DNA of 64,000 nt, from the NCBI GenBank assembly GCA_951799405.1, contig OX637353.1, positions 5,394,001 to 5,458,000 of the forward strand, given 5' to 3'. Position numbers and translations under genes: made by a program. The notes under the pieces are model-generated. The model saw nothing but the letters and a program-made list of their open reading frames with translations, was not told the origin of the DNA and made no database searches. Source of the stretch: Agapetus fuscipes. Taxonomy: Eukaryota; Arthropoda; Insecta; Trichoptera; Glossosomatidae. Below, one piece after another: positions 38,701 to 50,700 of the stretch (the first letter of the stretch is position 1; every line of letters starts with the position of its first letter).

Positions 38701-41700
38701 TTACCTTCTATGCGTTTTTGAAAATAGCATTGTCATTTGTCACATTACATGTCTTAATATTGCCAGAAAAATAAATATCCTACTTTTCAATAATCAGCCT
38801 AAAAAGGCTGATTATTGAAAAGTAGTAGAGTAGTAGAGTAAAAACTCTCTCCATGTTAAAACCGCAGAAAATGGAGTAACTTCATAGAATACGAAAACCT
38901 AAAATCTGAAAGTTAAATTCATTCTCTCCAATTTGGAATAGTAACCCAGAGGTATGACCCATTTCCTAGTAGTCATTTTTTGTGTTGATTGCTGTAATTG
39001 TTAGTGCGCTCGTCCTTGAGGCTGTGGCACACTGCCTGCACTGGGGGTAACGACCTCTCTGGGGTGGACCTCCTGGGTGGGTGGGAGGGAGGGGGCGGGG
39101 CCGGTGCGGGTCCTACAACGCGCGCACTCCTCGGGAGGCAGCTGTATCGACCAATCGCGGATGCTGGATGAGAACCACAATGGCGGTGCGTGGACGGCAT
39201 TGAAAAAATATCACCAAAAAAAATGAGCGAGATTTTTTCAATCTTTATTTTTTTTTATCATAGCTTCTTATAGTATAAAATTGTGTGTGCGGAAGACTGG
39301 AGCCTAAGCTAGGTCGAGCCTATATTTATGAGTCTCCAAACACCCCCACGCATATGCTAGCTATTATCTGGTTTGCCTTTTCACTGAGAACCGCACACTC
39401 TATCAGGTTTATTTTGCATCGTAGAAAGTCTTCCTCTATCAGTGTCTTTACTGATAAGTCTTCAGGGTCTTTACTGATAAGTCTTTAGAGCTTCTATAAC
39501 GCACAGGCTCATCATTTCCTGAACCATGTTCAAGTACCACTTTTTCAATGGACATAGCTATTTGGGTTGCAGCAAAGCTCTTGGAGTGACTATATTACTT
39601 CAACTTCATAATCATCTGTGCCTTGTCCTCCACTTTTTAGCTCCTCATAAATTCCAACATTCACACACATCTTAAATGAACTCTTTTCCGATAGTTTTTT
39701 TGCCTCAAACATTTCCTTTTTCAGAAGTAGGTACTTCATATGGTCAATCGATCTGACCCTTCCAGAGATAGTTCTAACCAGGAAATTTGTTCCTTAGATG
39801 TGACTCTATGCAGACTTTTATGAAATCTACGTTACTAGATTCATTAACCCCTTTAAGTGCCAAAATAGCATCTTAGAAAAGGCTATTCCTTGCACGATTC
39901 ACTCTCAGCTTAAAAAAAAACTCTGAAGCTTAACTTTAAGGGAAAGTGACTTCTAAAAATCTATGCACCGTAAAAATAAGAATCAGGAAGTGCAGGACGG
40001 GTGTCCGCCCCTGGCTGTGTGGAGGGGGCGGCGTCCTGTGGGGGCTGGTGCGCCGCCGCCCTGGACCGGCGTCCTTCCGCCCCCAGCTCCTCTCCCGCCC
40101 TCAGCAAACCCGGGCGGCGCTTCCTTTGTGACGTGCTCTCTCCCAACACAATCACCACAGCCAGTGCTAAAAGTGAAAAACACAGTGAAAACATGGCCCA
40201 GCTCACGCCCAACTAGTGCTCCTCACTGAAACCAACATCCACTCTTAACGTCCACTCAAACCGCAGCAATAAATCCATCACTCAATTCACATCGATCGTT
40301 ATTACTACTTTTATTTAGTGTTTAGGGTTCGAAAAGTCTCATCACTGTAAACTGCTCGTTTTATGTTATCTTAAAGGTACAACGAAGTGACAATAAATTC
40401 ACAAAAATCAATAAAATATGTTTAAAATTAATTATACACTAACCTAGATTTTAGATTTTACTTCTTGGTTCAATTAAATATTCAGGGTGTGAATTGTTTG
40501 ACATTATTAAAGATGAGTGTTGCCATAATCAAGGCGGGTTAAGTTTGTGCATTAGTTGAGAGTTGTGTAGGGAGATGGGGAAGGACAAGCACCCGGAAGT
40601 AGTGGTGGGGCCGGAGGTGAAGGTGTCCACGGTGGACGTAGAGTCCATAGACAACATGGCGACGCTGCCGGTCTCCCAGCAGCACCGGCAACAGCAGGGC
40701 AGCGACATCGCCATCGCGGAGAAGAACAACTCCGCCAACAAGGAGATGGAGCTCAAGGGCGTGCAGCCCAAGCCGGCGAAGAGGTACACCAACCATGGTA
40801 GATAAAAAAAACGCAACTAAGCTACACATATAGTGTAACTTCTTGCCACTTTATCCCCGAAGGGTTCGCATATGGCGAGTTAACCTATTTATTTTTACAG
40901 GTAAGGGGGCCGGCCTTACGATAACCACTTCAGTGAAGTGGGGGGTTTCCCCGCTCCCGATTCCTCGGGCTGGTACTCATTTCTTGTGAAGGCTGAGTAA
41001 GCCTTGTCGGTTTTTTTTATTTAAGGTTTGAAATAAACACTGAAACGGGAAATCATTTCTGACACCCTCGGCGGGATTAGAACCCGAGCTCTCGGCATAG
41101 AATGCAAGCACTCTACCAACTGAGCTATTGACCGGACTATGTGCTGGATAAGAGAGAGAAATATATCGGATATGAGATGAGAGCTGGAATGTGAGGGAGA
41201 AAACTTGTGTTAGGGGTACACGCCCTTCTCCCCCGTTTTTATAATAGCCACCCCTTCCCACTCCACGAATACTAGCAGTGATATTAGCTGATAGTAATAG
41301 GTACACACCTATCGTAAATATTGGGTTGCGTACTACTAAGTTCTCAATTATTCCATGTTTGTGCGTTGTTCTTGGCCGCATGAGCTTTTAATACGACTTT
41401 TTTCCTCGTAGGTATATTGACGTCGGTAGGTACCAAATGTGGTCCTTCGAATTAATATTAATATTTCGTAATGTTTATAGTAGTCATATCAAATCATATT
41501 AATATTTAATATTGGACCAAAAAGTCTTGGACGAGTATTATATTCCAACTCATTAAGAAAATCATTTTCAGTGATTGACGACTAGGGGTCTTCTAAGATT
41601 TTCTCTTTGTATATCGGTGTTATGGCCGAGGGGGCCAAGTGGGCTGATATTTCTAGCGTGTTTGGAATGGAACAACGTTGGTTCGATCCCCGCTTGGGTC

Positions 41701-44700
41701 ATTTGACCATAACTTTTACCCTGGTTCAACAGATGTAATTGGGTTATTATTAATTAATAAATAATTCATTAAAAATAAAACAATAATGAATTATTCATTG
41801 ATGATATTAATACCTGTTTCTGGCCAGGCAGAATAGGTTGGTGAATTGCATTCCTCTTCACAAATCTTTTTTTTTTTTAATTAAAAAAATTGGTACCTAC
41901 AACTGTACATTTTTTTTATGCAGGTAAACCAAACAACCTTATTCAAATATTTATAATATTGTATTTTTATTTTTATTTTATGAACGTTTTCCGGTTCACC
42001 TGCCCACGTGAGCTTTCACTTTACTATGTAGTAATAAAACACCGAAATTTCGCAGTGAAAACCTATGAAGAAATATTTTGTATATGGTGGCACTTTATTA
42101 CCAGTTATTATTATAGTAAAGAGAAAACACGGAAATGGAAAAAAGAGTTGATGCATTGCAAAATTGCTGGACCAACTGTAAATAGAGCATGAAATTGTAT
42201 TATCTTTTTTTCATATAAAAATAAATTGCCTCAAGATTCCAAAGTCTTTATAAATCTTCCCCAGATTTAAGAAACCGGAAGTTATAGGAAGACTAGAAGA
42301 ACAATGATACATTATTATTTTATTATCTAGCCTTAACCACAATTTCATATGTAGGTATACAAAAGTATCGTAAATATTTTAGCATTTTTTATATAATTTT
42401 AAATACCAGCACCTACCACGAATAAAATAATATTTCTAAAATAAGCACCTTCTTTTTTTAGTCCACCAATGTTATTGTTCTTGATGGTTCACTTTTCAGA
42501 CAGTAGTAACTATATTTATTTTCAAATTTCTTTCTTTCTTCATCTTCTTTCACCAATATTTTATCACATTTTATTATTTGTATCAACCTCTATCAATGAT
42601 TTCTCTTCATTGATGATTGTCACATTTGCCCTTCTATGTACTGGTGACTTCCCCGTATTGTTTGATGATATTGTTGACATGTCCTGTTACGCTTATTTCC
42701 AGAACCTCCCTGTTCATCATCATGAGCTTCATCTACGCCAAGCTCTTAGTAGTCATCTGCATTGCTTACGTCATCAGCGACGTCATCACGCACAACCTGC
42801 CCTTGTACTACTACGAGGGATTCTTCACCTACCTCTATGGCATGAGCATATTGTTCTTGCTGTACGTCTTCTGTTTCCTGCTGCAAGGTGAGTCACGCAA
42901 CACACACTTTTCTCAAATTACAAAAAACTAAAATCTAAAATAAATAATGTGAAATTTTCTAAAATCAAAACCAGCACTAGTCATCATCCCACTATAGTTA
43001 TCATATTTGCAAAATTCCTTTCAATTAATCTTCACTTTAAAAAAAAAATGCACAATATTGCAATGTTACATAATGTTATGTCGCCCCGTAGTTAGTTTTT
43101 TTTTTTCGAAGATTTTTTCTCTTCCATTTTTGAATGTTTAAAATTTTGAAAATAGAAAGCTCATGCTGCAACGGAAGCCCGCCTAAGCCCAAGCCCCCGC
43201 CACCAGAGAAGAAGCAGAAGAAGGAGAAGGAAAAGAAGAACAAGGAGAAGGAAAAGGAAGGCAAGGAGGGCAAGGAGGGGAAGAAAGAGAAAGAAGGCAA
43301 GAACAAGGAGAAGGATAAGGACAAGGAGAAGGAGAAAGAGAAACCGACCAAGGAATCGAAGAAACAAAGCCAATTCCAGGTAATATTATTTTCAATGCAC
43401 CATCTGCCATATGACCTACATTTCCTGTGGACGAGATGCATTCATGAAAAGCTTTTGACACGTTCGCTTCTTTACAAAACTCGTTCATTTCAATGGCTTT
43501 TCAAATGCTCTCGTCCACCGTGAGTCCCGTCTCTCTCTCGCCCATTCAGCTTCACATAAAGGAGTATTACTTGAGTAGTTGATACTTTATTATTACCCTG
43601 TATCGCCTCATACATACTACGCTTGTAAATCCATAATTTATTTAAATTTTTGGTCGTTCGTTGCATTAGTGTTGTTTTCTTCACCCACATATTTTCACCA
43701 CACATTTTTTGTTGTCTGCATTTATTATTTTATTTCAAGACCAACAAATTTATTTTGACAAGATAAAACTTTGTGTAAACATTCAAGGCTAACGATGATA
43801 AGTGTATTACACAACTTTCTACAGTTTCAAGAAAAATAAAAATTAAATGGACATAAAAAATGAGGAAACCAATTTTTTGTAAATCTTGCCAGATGCCGAA
43901 AATAGAATTTTCAATAAATGTAAGTTCTTATAAGATTTTTTACTCTTTGAAAAACGAAAATAAAAACGTATTTTTACGTCCTGATAAGGAAAAATGAGAT
44001 GAAAAAGTGTTTTCCCACTTTTTTATTTTGTATGAATTCTGTTTTTTAATACTTTAAATTCATGATTATAACTATTTATATGTACTTACTTACACCACAC
44101 CAATAATGTAAGTAGGTACCTATGCAGGTATATTCAAATCCATAAAGAAGTATATCTTTTATAAATTTAGTCTGAATAAATCCTAAGCTACTTAGGTCAC
44201 TTATTTACCTTTTAAAAATAAATGATATAATGTAATTAACTATCTTTGAATAAACTGAATATTCCTGTCATAAAATACTGTAGCAGTAATTAAGGTATTC
44301 AAGTAACTAAACGATCTCAGCATTTACCAATATTAGGACCAAAGGTCCACCCAGCCTTACAGTAATTGGGTCTTGCTTGAGAATTGGCGCTTTGTAGCGA
44401 CGACGATCAAGCTCGTAAAAAGGTTGATAGCTCAATTGGTAGAATGCTTGCATTCCATACCGAGAGCAAGGATTCGATCTCAAAGGTTTACTCAGCCTTC
44501 ACAAGAAATGAGAACCAGCCCCCCCGGGAGCTGGGAAACCCCCACTTCAACTGAAAGTGGTTGGTGTGAGGCCGGCCCCCTTACCTGTAAAAATAAATAG
44601 GTCCCGAATCGCCACATGCGACCCTTTCGGGGAAACGCAGGCAAGAAGTTACACTATATGTGTGGCTTAGTTGCGTTTTTTTTTTTTTTTTAGGTCTAAA

Positions 44701-47700
44701 AATTCTCATTTTTTCAATTAGCATTAAAAAATCATGAACAGTAAATAACACCATAAACCAAGGATAAACAAGTATTCCAACATTATTATAAATATCAAAC
44801 CACATTTTAAATCATGCCTACATTTTTCTTTGCTCAGTTTTTATTCAGTTTTCATTTCAACCTCACACATAGCACTAAGGTATTGCAAACCATTAAAACC
44901 AGCCAAATGGTGTGTACAGAATCTTTTAATTTTTTTCACTCTGTTGATTTTAAGCTTAATTTTATGTTGATATAATTTGCCCCGCATGCCATGTGTTTTT
45001 GGTTACCCCCCGCGTATTTTGTGAGCAGGAGGTGTACCCCCGCAAGAAGCGCGACCTAGTCCGCGACCAACTCCGCAGCGCCCCCTTGTGCGTGCCGGAA
45101 CAGGTGAGAAGCACCCAGATCCCAGACTACGCTCCCGACTCTCTAACCTCGTAGGGTGCGTTCGGGGAGCTTACTTCCTTGCTTAAAGTACTTGATGCTA
45201 TGTATACAGCCTTTTCATGACAAATCAGTCAAAGATAACTCATGTACAGAGAGTTCGTCCATGGACAAATCGGTCACACAACATTTTGTTCACACCCTTT
45301 TTCTATCATTTTGATCACAGACAACATGGCCACAGATAACGTGTGCACAGACACATCGATCACAGAAAATTTGGTCACGCAACAGTTCGTTCACACGACT
45401 TTTCGGTCAACGACATTTCAGTCACATACAATAGAGGTCCACAGACTGATCTATCACAGAAAAATTGCTCTCCAAAAACCTTTGTTATTACTGTAGTTTA
45501 AATTAATTGTAGGTTTTGTGATGGAGCTCTCTGTGCACCAGGGGCATGCATTCTATACAGGCACATATAGGCAAATTTTGGTAAAATGTGCATTCAACCT
45601 TGAAGTTAAGATTAAAAATTTAAGTCCTTGATTCAATTTGAGTTATTGTTAGCAAGTGAATTAATATCATATGTTTTATTTTCAAGAAAAACGGCAAAAT
45701 ATTTATTATGAAATGTTTGTGCCTCTACGCTATGCACGTGCCTGCTGTGCACCGTCTAATGTCTACTGTGTGTGACTAAAAAGTGAAAAGTCGTGTGGAC
45801 GAACAGTCATGTGACCGAATGATCTGTGACTAATGTATCTATGGACAAGTTATCTGTGGCTGAGTTGTCTGCGACTGAAATGTTATTGACAAAAAGTGTT
45901 GTGGGCCAATTGTCGTGTGACCAATTTGACCATGCCCAAACTGTCTGTTCCCGATTTGTTGTGGAACCTATCACTGTTTAGGAGTTTACTATTTTGCTCT
46001 CAACATAACATCCCTAGCTCGCTCCCCCAGTTCTTGTTTATCGTATACGCCAATCTTGTCAAATTTGACTCTCATGCAGTTGTCTTATGAATCAAATTCT
46101 ACACAATCTGAGCTAAGAAAAACCGTAAAACTCGATAATGTGAGAGTTCTTTTAAATATTTTTTAAATAAATTTATTGTTTTCATAAGACACATTGGTCC
46201 AGTACACATGCAAACATTGCTTATGTAAAATTTTCTCAATGGCGTATACGATAAACAAGAACTAAGGCAGCGAGCTGTCAAAAGCAAGCTCAAACCTTTC
46301 AAACCAGCCAACTGTCAAAAGATGGCAGAAGCAGCTGAAGACTTATGCTAAAATGTATTTTTGAGTGTCATTTCTCAAATTTTCATAAAACGGTTTAATA
46401 TTGGAGACAAGGCACAAATCCATAAGACAACAAAATTGTGACGTGACACAGCCGTGATGCTAGGAAAATGGAAAATAAATATTTTTTTATTGGTGTATAA
46501 CGCAGATCAAAGATCTGTGGTGTATAAGTATCTTTGTCTCATAGACTTTTGCTGTTTTGTGTAGAAAGCATTACGTATAAAGATAACTTAAATTTAAAAT
46601 AATTGTTGCTATGGAGTTTGGGTGCCTAAATAAACTATCATTTAAAAGGCTGATCACTATTCTACCTGAGTTTACTGACTATCACCAGTTACATCAATCC
46701 GCAAAACATTATCTGAGAGTGTGGGCTGAAAATGCACTCCCTGGATTGCTTAAAATGCTTAAATTGATGAAAGTGTGCTCCTCGAATGCGCCCTTATCCC
46801 AACTTGCCTCCGAGGGAAGATGTCCGGAAGAAGCATCAACATTGTAATGTGGATTGACTGAATTTTTTATATTATTTACTTAGTGATTTTCTTATTATTA
46901 TTTTTATGCTTTTGGATTGTTTTGTTTTTATTGTACTCGTATTTTATACATCTGCATCAACACATTAAAATTGTTTCTATTTCCAACTTCATTACCTAAA
47001 TGTTTTTTCTCAGATGTGAAATGACGTTTAGTGAAAATAAAAGGATAGGTATTGACTGTCTAAAGTTATTTTCTGCTAAAAAATAAGACATTTGCGATCA
47101 CAAAAAAAATCTTAACATTATGTGTAATTAAAATTGTGCAATTAAAAAAACTAAATTGGTGTGTATAATAGAATTTGTTTTGATTTTGCCTAATCATTTC
47201 ATCCAATGTAATGAAATGATTATTTTTTTCAGTCAATATTCATTCCACTCTAATAATGTAATGTAATTGTTAAATGCTTTTCTTTGATACATCACTTTTT
47301 TATCATTTCTAAGTATTTTCTTATTTAATGTGTTGATTTAGAATTATTTTTTGAAGAGCTTTTTACTCATATACATACTTATGTTTGTTTGCTGTACATA
47401 TTATTATAATTGCTTTGTTGAGTTTATTAGAATATTTCATACATTATATCATTCTCATTTTTACTTATGGTTTATCAGCACGACATGCATACAAATTAAA
47501 ATCATACAATGCACCGCATGGAATTGTTAAACTAATATCTAACAAAACAAATGTAAAAATGTAATAAAAAAGATACTTGCAGTGTTCCTGGACAATATAT
47601 TGTAAACAAATACAAAAGGAAACACAAAATTTACAAAACAAGTCCCATTGTCTTGATATGCATTTAATTTGATCACAAAAATGTTTAATATTGAACTGCC

Positions 47701-50700
47701 AATACCACCCAAGAACTTAAAACAATAGGGGCCATAAAATATAACTATTTGAAGATGACAAAAATTTGTAAGGATTGACAAACTAAATACACAAGTGGTT
47801 CTGAGTCTAATGAAGTCTTTAGATATTTTACGAGCCTTAGCCAATATAACAAGAGCACTTTTTGCATGGTGTATCTTATAAGAGAGAAAAAGAGTGAAAT
47901 ATTTTTCATGAAAACATTTGTATTACCTACAATTAATACAGATCAATTTGTGTTAATTTCGTATTATGAAAGTTAACGACATGTGAATGGTCTAATACAC
48001 TGCAAAAATATATTTTATGTTTCCTGCTCAAGATGAAGTGAAGTTGGTTTCAAAGTTGTTTTCACATTATATTGCCAGCTGTTCAGTATGGCCATTCTTA
48101 TACCTTTTTGCCAAATGTTTTTCATTTTTCACTTTCAAAAACAGACTACGTAAAATATGATAGAAAAGCCGGTTTACTCACAAACAAATCAAGACTAATC
48201 TTCATGAATTTTCTTTACGGTGAATCATGTACATGACCTATAAAATAAGTGACTAAAAAATTTTGTAAGAATGTAAAGTCACAATAAAAAAATAGTGCAC
48301 TTAGTGAAAAAATATGTATTTTGTAAACTTGTGTGAAGGTATACCTACTAGGTATGGAAAATGGAAAGATAAAAATAAAACAAAGATAGTTGGTGTAAAA
48401 GATGTATTAAATTTGACAGATATTCTGATTGCATGAGAAATGACAATATATTTGAAAATTAACTTGTAAATGGCTTGTTTTTTGAACACGAAGAACGATT
48501 TTCATTTTTGTTTCTCTAAAAACAGTAGAGCCGCGGCTATCTGAGGTACATAATGTGGATGTAGGCCGGAGGGTTTTGAAAACTTAAATACTTTCAAAGA
48601 TAAGTGGGTCACATGGCCGGGTTGCTAGGGAAAGGGCAAACAAATATTGTGTAACTATATACTAAGCACCCTAGTCGCCGAGAAAAAAGTATTGGTTGTG
48701 CTGATTTTCTAATTTGTGCTCTGTCTATTCAGTTTAGTGTGAAAAAAAACATTGTTTTATCAAATGAATAAAATTATGTGCATAAATGCAAATGAAAAAT
48801 ATATTTTTCAAACTTGAAAAACGCTTTTCAGGTTTTGTATACCTGATGATCTGTGGTTAAATAAGTATACCTGATGATCTGTGGGTAAATAAGTAGTAGG
48901 ATCAGTTTGGCTCTGAATGCTTTGATTTGCTTTGTGAGTCATTTAATTTTAACTAATACCTACGTCTGTGTAAAACTGCAATTTATTGTGTACACATTAG
49001 TTGACCATAGCTCAGTGAATTGGGTTTAGTGATACCGCGGCTCTACCATGCAGCAAATGCCAACTATCCACATGGCCTTGAGTGTTGTTTTGCTGTGGCT
49101 AATGATTCCATCTCCCGTTGTCAGGATGTGGTTGAGGTGGAAGCAGCTCTGCCCCAGCGCCCCACCAGGAGGAGGAAGACTTCCCAGAACGACCACAGCC
49201 ACGGCAGCTTCTTCCTGCGCATCGGAGCCATCGGTCTGAATACTTTTCTTTCTTTATAACTGCAAAACCTCTAATTTATTGAGTTACAAATACTTACATC
49301 ATTGGGTTCTTCAAGCGGATACAAAGTTAAGGTTGAAAGCATGGACGTGATGATATCCTTAGATCATCCACAAAAAAGAGCAAGGCACCTGATGTTGGAT
49401 TCTATTTACTTTCTTTATTTTGTAAACAGTGTGGAGATTTTCTCATAAAATATTAGCGATTTTCTTTGGGTTTGTATTAAAATTATTATCCATTCATTCA
49501 GATAGATTTGAATGAGCATATAGAGCTCATTGTTTTTAGATCAACCACTCCTATGAGAATTCAACTCTCCCTGAATTAGAAGATTTTCATTTTGTTGCTA
49601 TTAATTCTGACATAAGTTCCCCACTTCAACTGAAGTGGTAGGCGTGAGGCTGGCTCTTTTACCTGTAAAAATAAATAGGTCCTTAATCGGCACATACGAC
49701 TCCACTCCTATGACGCTTTCGGGGATAGTACAGGCAAGAAGTTACGCTATATGTGTAGCTTAGTTGAGTTTTATTAGTTGATTGTGATTTAACAACATTT
49801 TCTTTAGTTTTTTACCATTGAATATCATAAAAGTTCAACGGCAGGAAGTCAAAGAAAAAGGAAGTCAAATGCAGTCAAAATAAATAAGGATTGTCATGCT
49901 TCCTTTCAGCCTTTGGACTTGGCACCATGATTTACAATGGTCTGGAGTTTGGTGCGTTCTTTGAGGTCCCCTTCACCTCCCCGTGCTACCAGATCCTGCG
50001 TGGTGTTAACCCTGTGCTGCAAATGGTCTTCACCTTCATGCAGATGTACTTCATCTTCATGAACTCTCGGGTGAGCAGAACTTTAGTACAATACAAGTAT
50101 TTTTAAATGTTACTTAGGGTAAAGTTCATGGCTAACCATTCATTCCTATCTAAATGCTTTGAATGATGGCTGCTACTTTTTGTTGATTAAATTTTCAAAG
50201 TTATGTTTCTCTCAAGACATATTTATCTAATACACAAGAAATACTTAAGTATTACATATTCCAGTAGGTATACTTCCTAATTATTGTTGGACAGAGGGGC
50301 AATAGTTCACCACAAATTAGCTAAGCTTTGAACACTAAAAAATAGCTTAAAGCCCTTTGTGTCTTGCAAAAACTCCTAACATCTTTTGCTGTTAGTCTCC
50401 TAAAATGTGTAAAATATAGGTTCTTGTTGTTTATCATTATGCCTTAAGGCTCTTTTTCCCCTAAATCTGCCGTTTTTATTTCTTACACTTTATGGTCTTA
50501 GCAAAAAAGTGACAGTAATGAAAAAAATCAAGCATTTTTATTAATTTTTTATCTCAATTATAAAGTTTGAACAAAATATATAACTTAAGAATTGCCACCA
50601 CAAAACAATATTTAAAAAAACACGTTTTTTTCACTTCCGGTAGCTACTTTCTCGTGTGTGTTATGTTTTGGAATTTTTTTTTTTTTTTTATATTTATAGA

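Larger units (their letters stand above)
24245..42702 (+). other. Large intron between exon 2 and exon 3 (18.5 kb)
   Basis: It opens with GTAAGT and closes with GCTTATTTCCAG. It contains the isoform B first exon, candidate promoters, a tandem REP-A array, many SINEs and a hAT-type MITE, each listed separately. The stretches 24450-25082, 25330-26140, 28731-29182, 30642-32622, 33776-34969, 37891-39000 and 41139-41614 are AT-rich with no ORF resembling a known protein. An in-phase cryptic donor-like copy at about 24402-24437 is described under findings. Confidence 0.7.
43380..45028 (+). other. Intron 4
   Basis: GTAATA to GTGAGCAG. It contains a SINE-C fragment at 44333-44418 and a SINE-B at 44421-44692. 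The remainder is AT-rich with nothing recognised. Confidence 0.7.
45104..49124 (+). other. Intron 5 (4 kb)
   Basis: GTGAGA to CCGTTGTCAG. It holds the GTCAC-motif foldback element and a second inverted repeat. From 46300 to 49000 it is AT-rich. A 79-codon frame at 46611-46847 has a somewhat coding-like composition, but no known family was recognised. A 28-bp tandem duplication lies at 48838-48893. Confidence 0.65.

Noticed and set aside
39130..39225. Short frame MLDENHNGGAWTALKK as a first exon
   Set aside because: It reaches a stop quickly, and its possible donors (GTGCGT) leave phases that do not match exon 3.
39961..40229. Pro/Gly/Arg-rich ORFs on both strands
   Set aside because: All frames are open because the block is GC-rich. 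No donor in the phase required for exon 3 was found, so I list it as a possible promoter or leader only.
43161..43488. Minus-strand ORFs rich in Leu, Phe and Ser across exon 4
   Set aside because: They are the antisense shadow of the purine-rich Lys/Glu exon.
46611..46847. 79-residue ORF in intron 5 with a somewhat coding-like composition
   Set aside because: It matches no family that I recognise, and no acceptor/donor pair would fit it into the channel. It may be a retroelement scrap.
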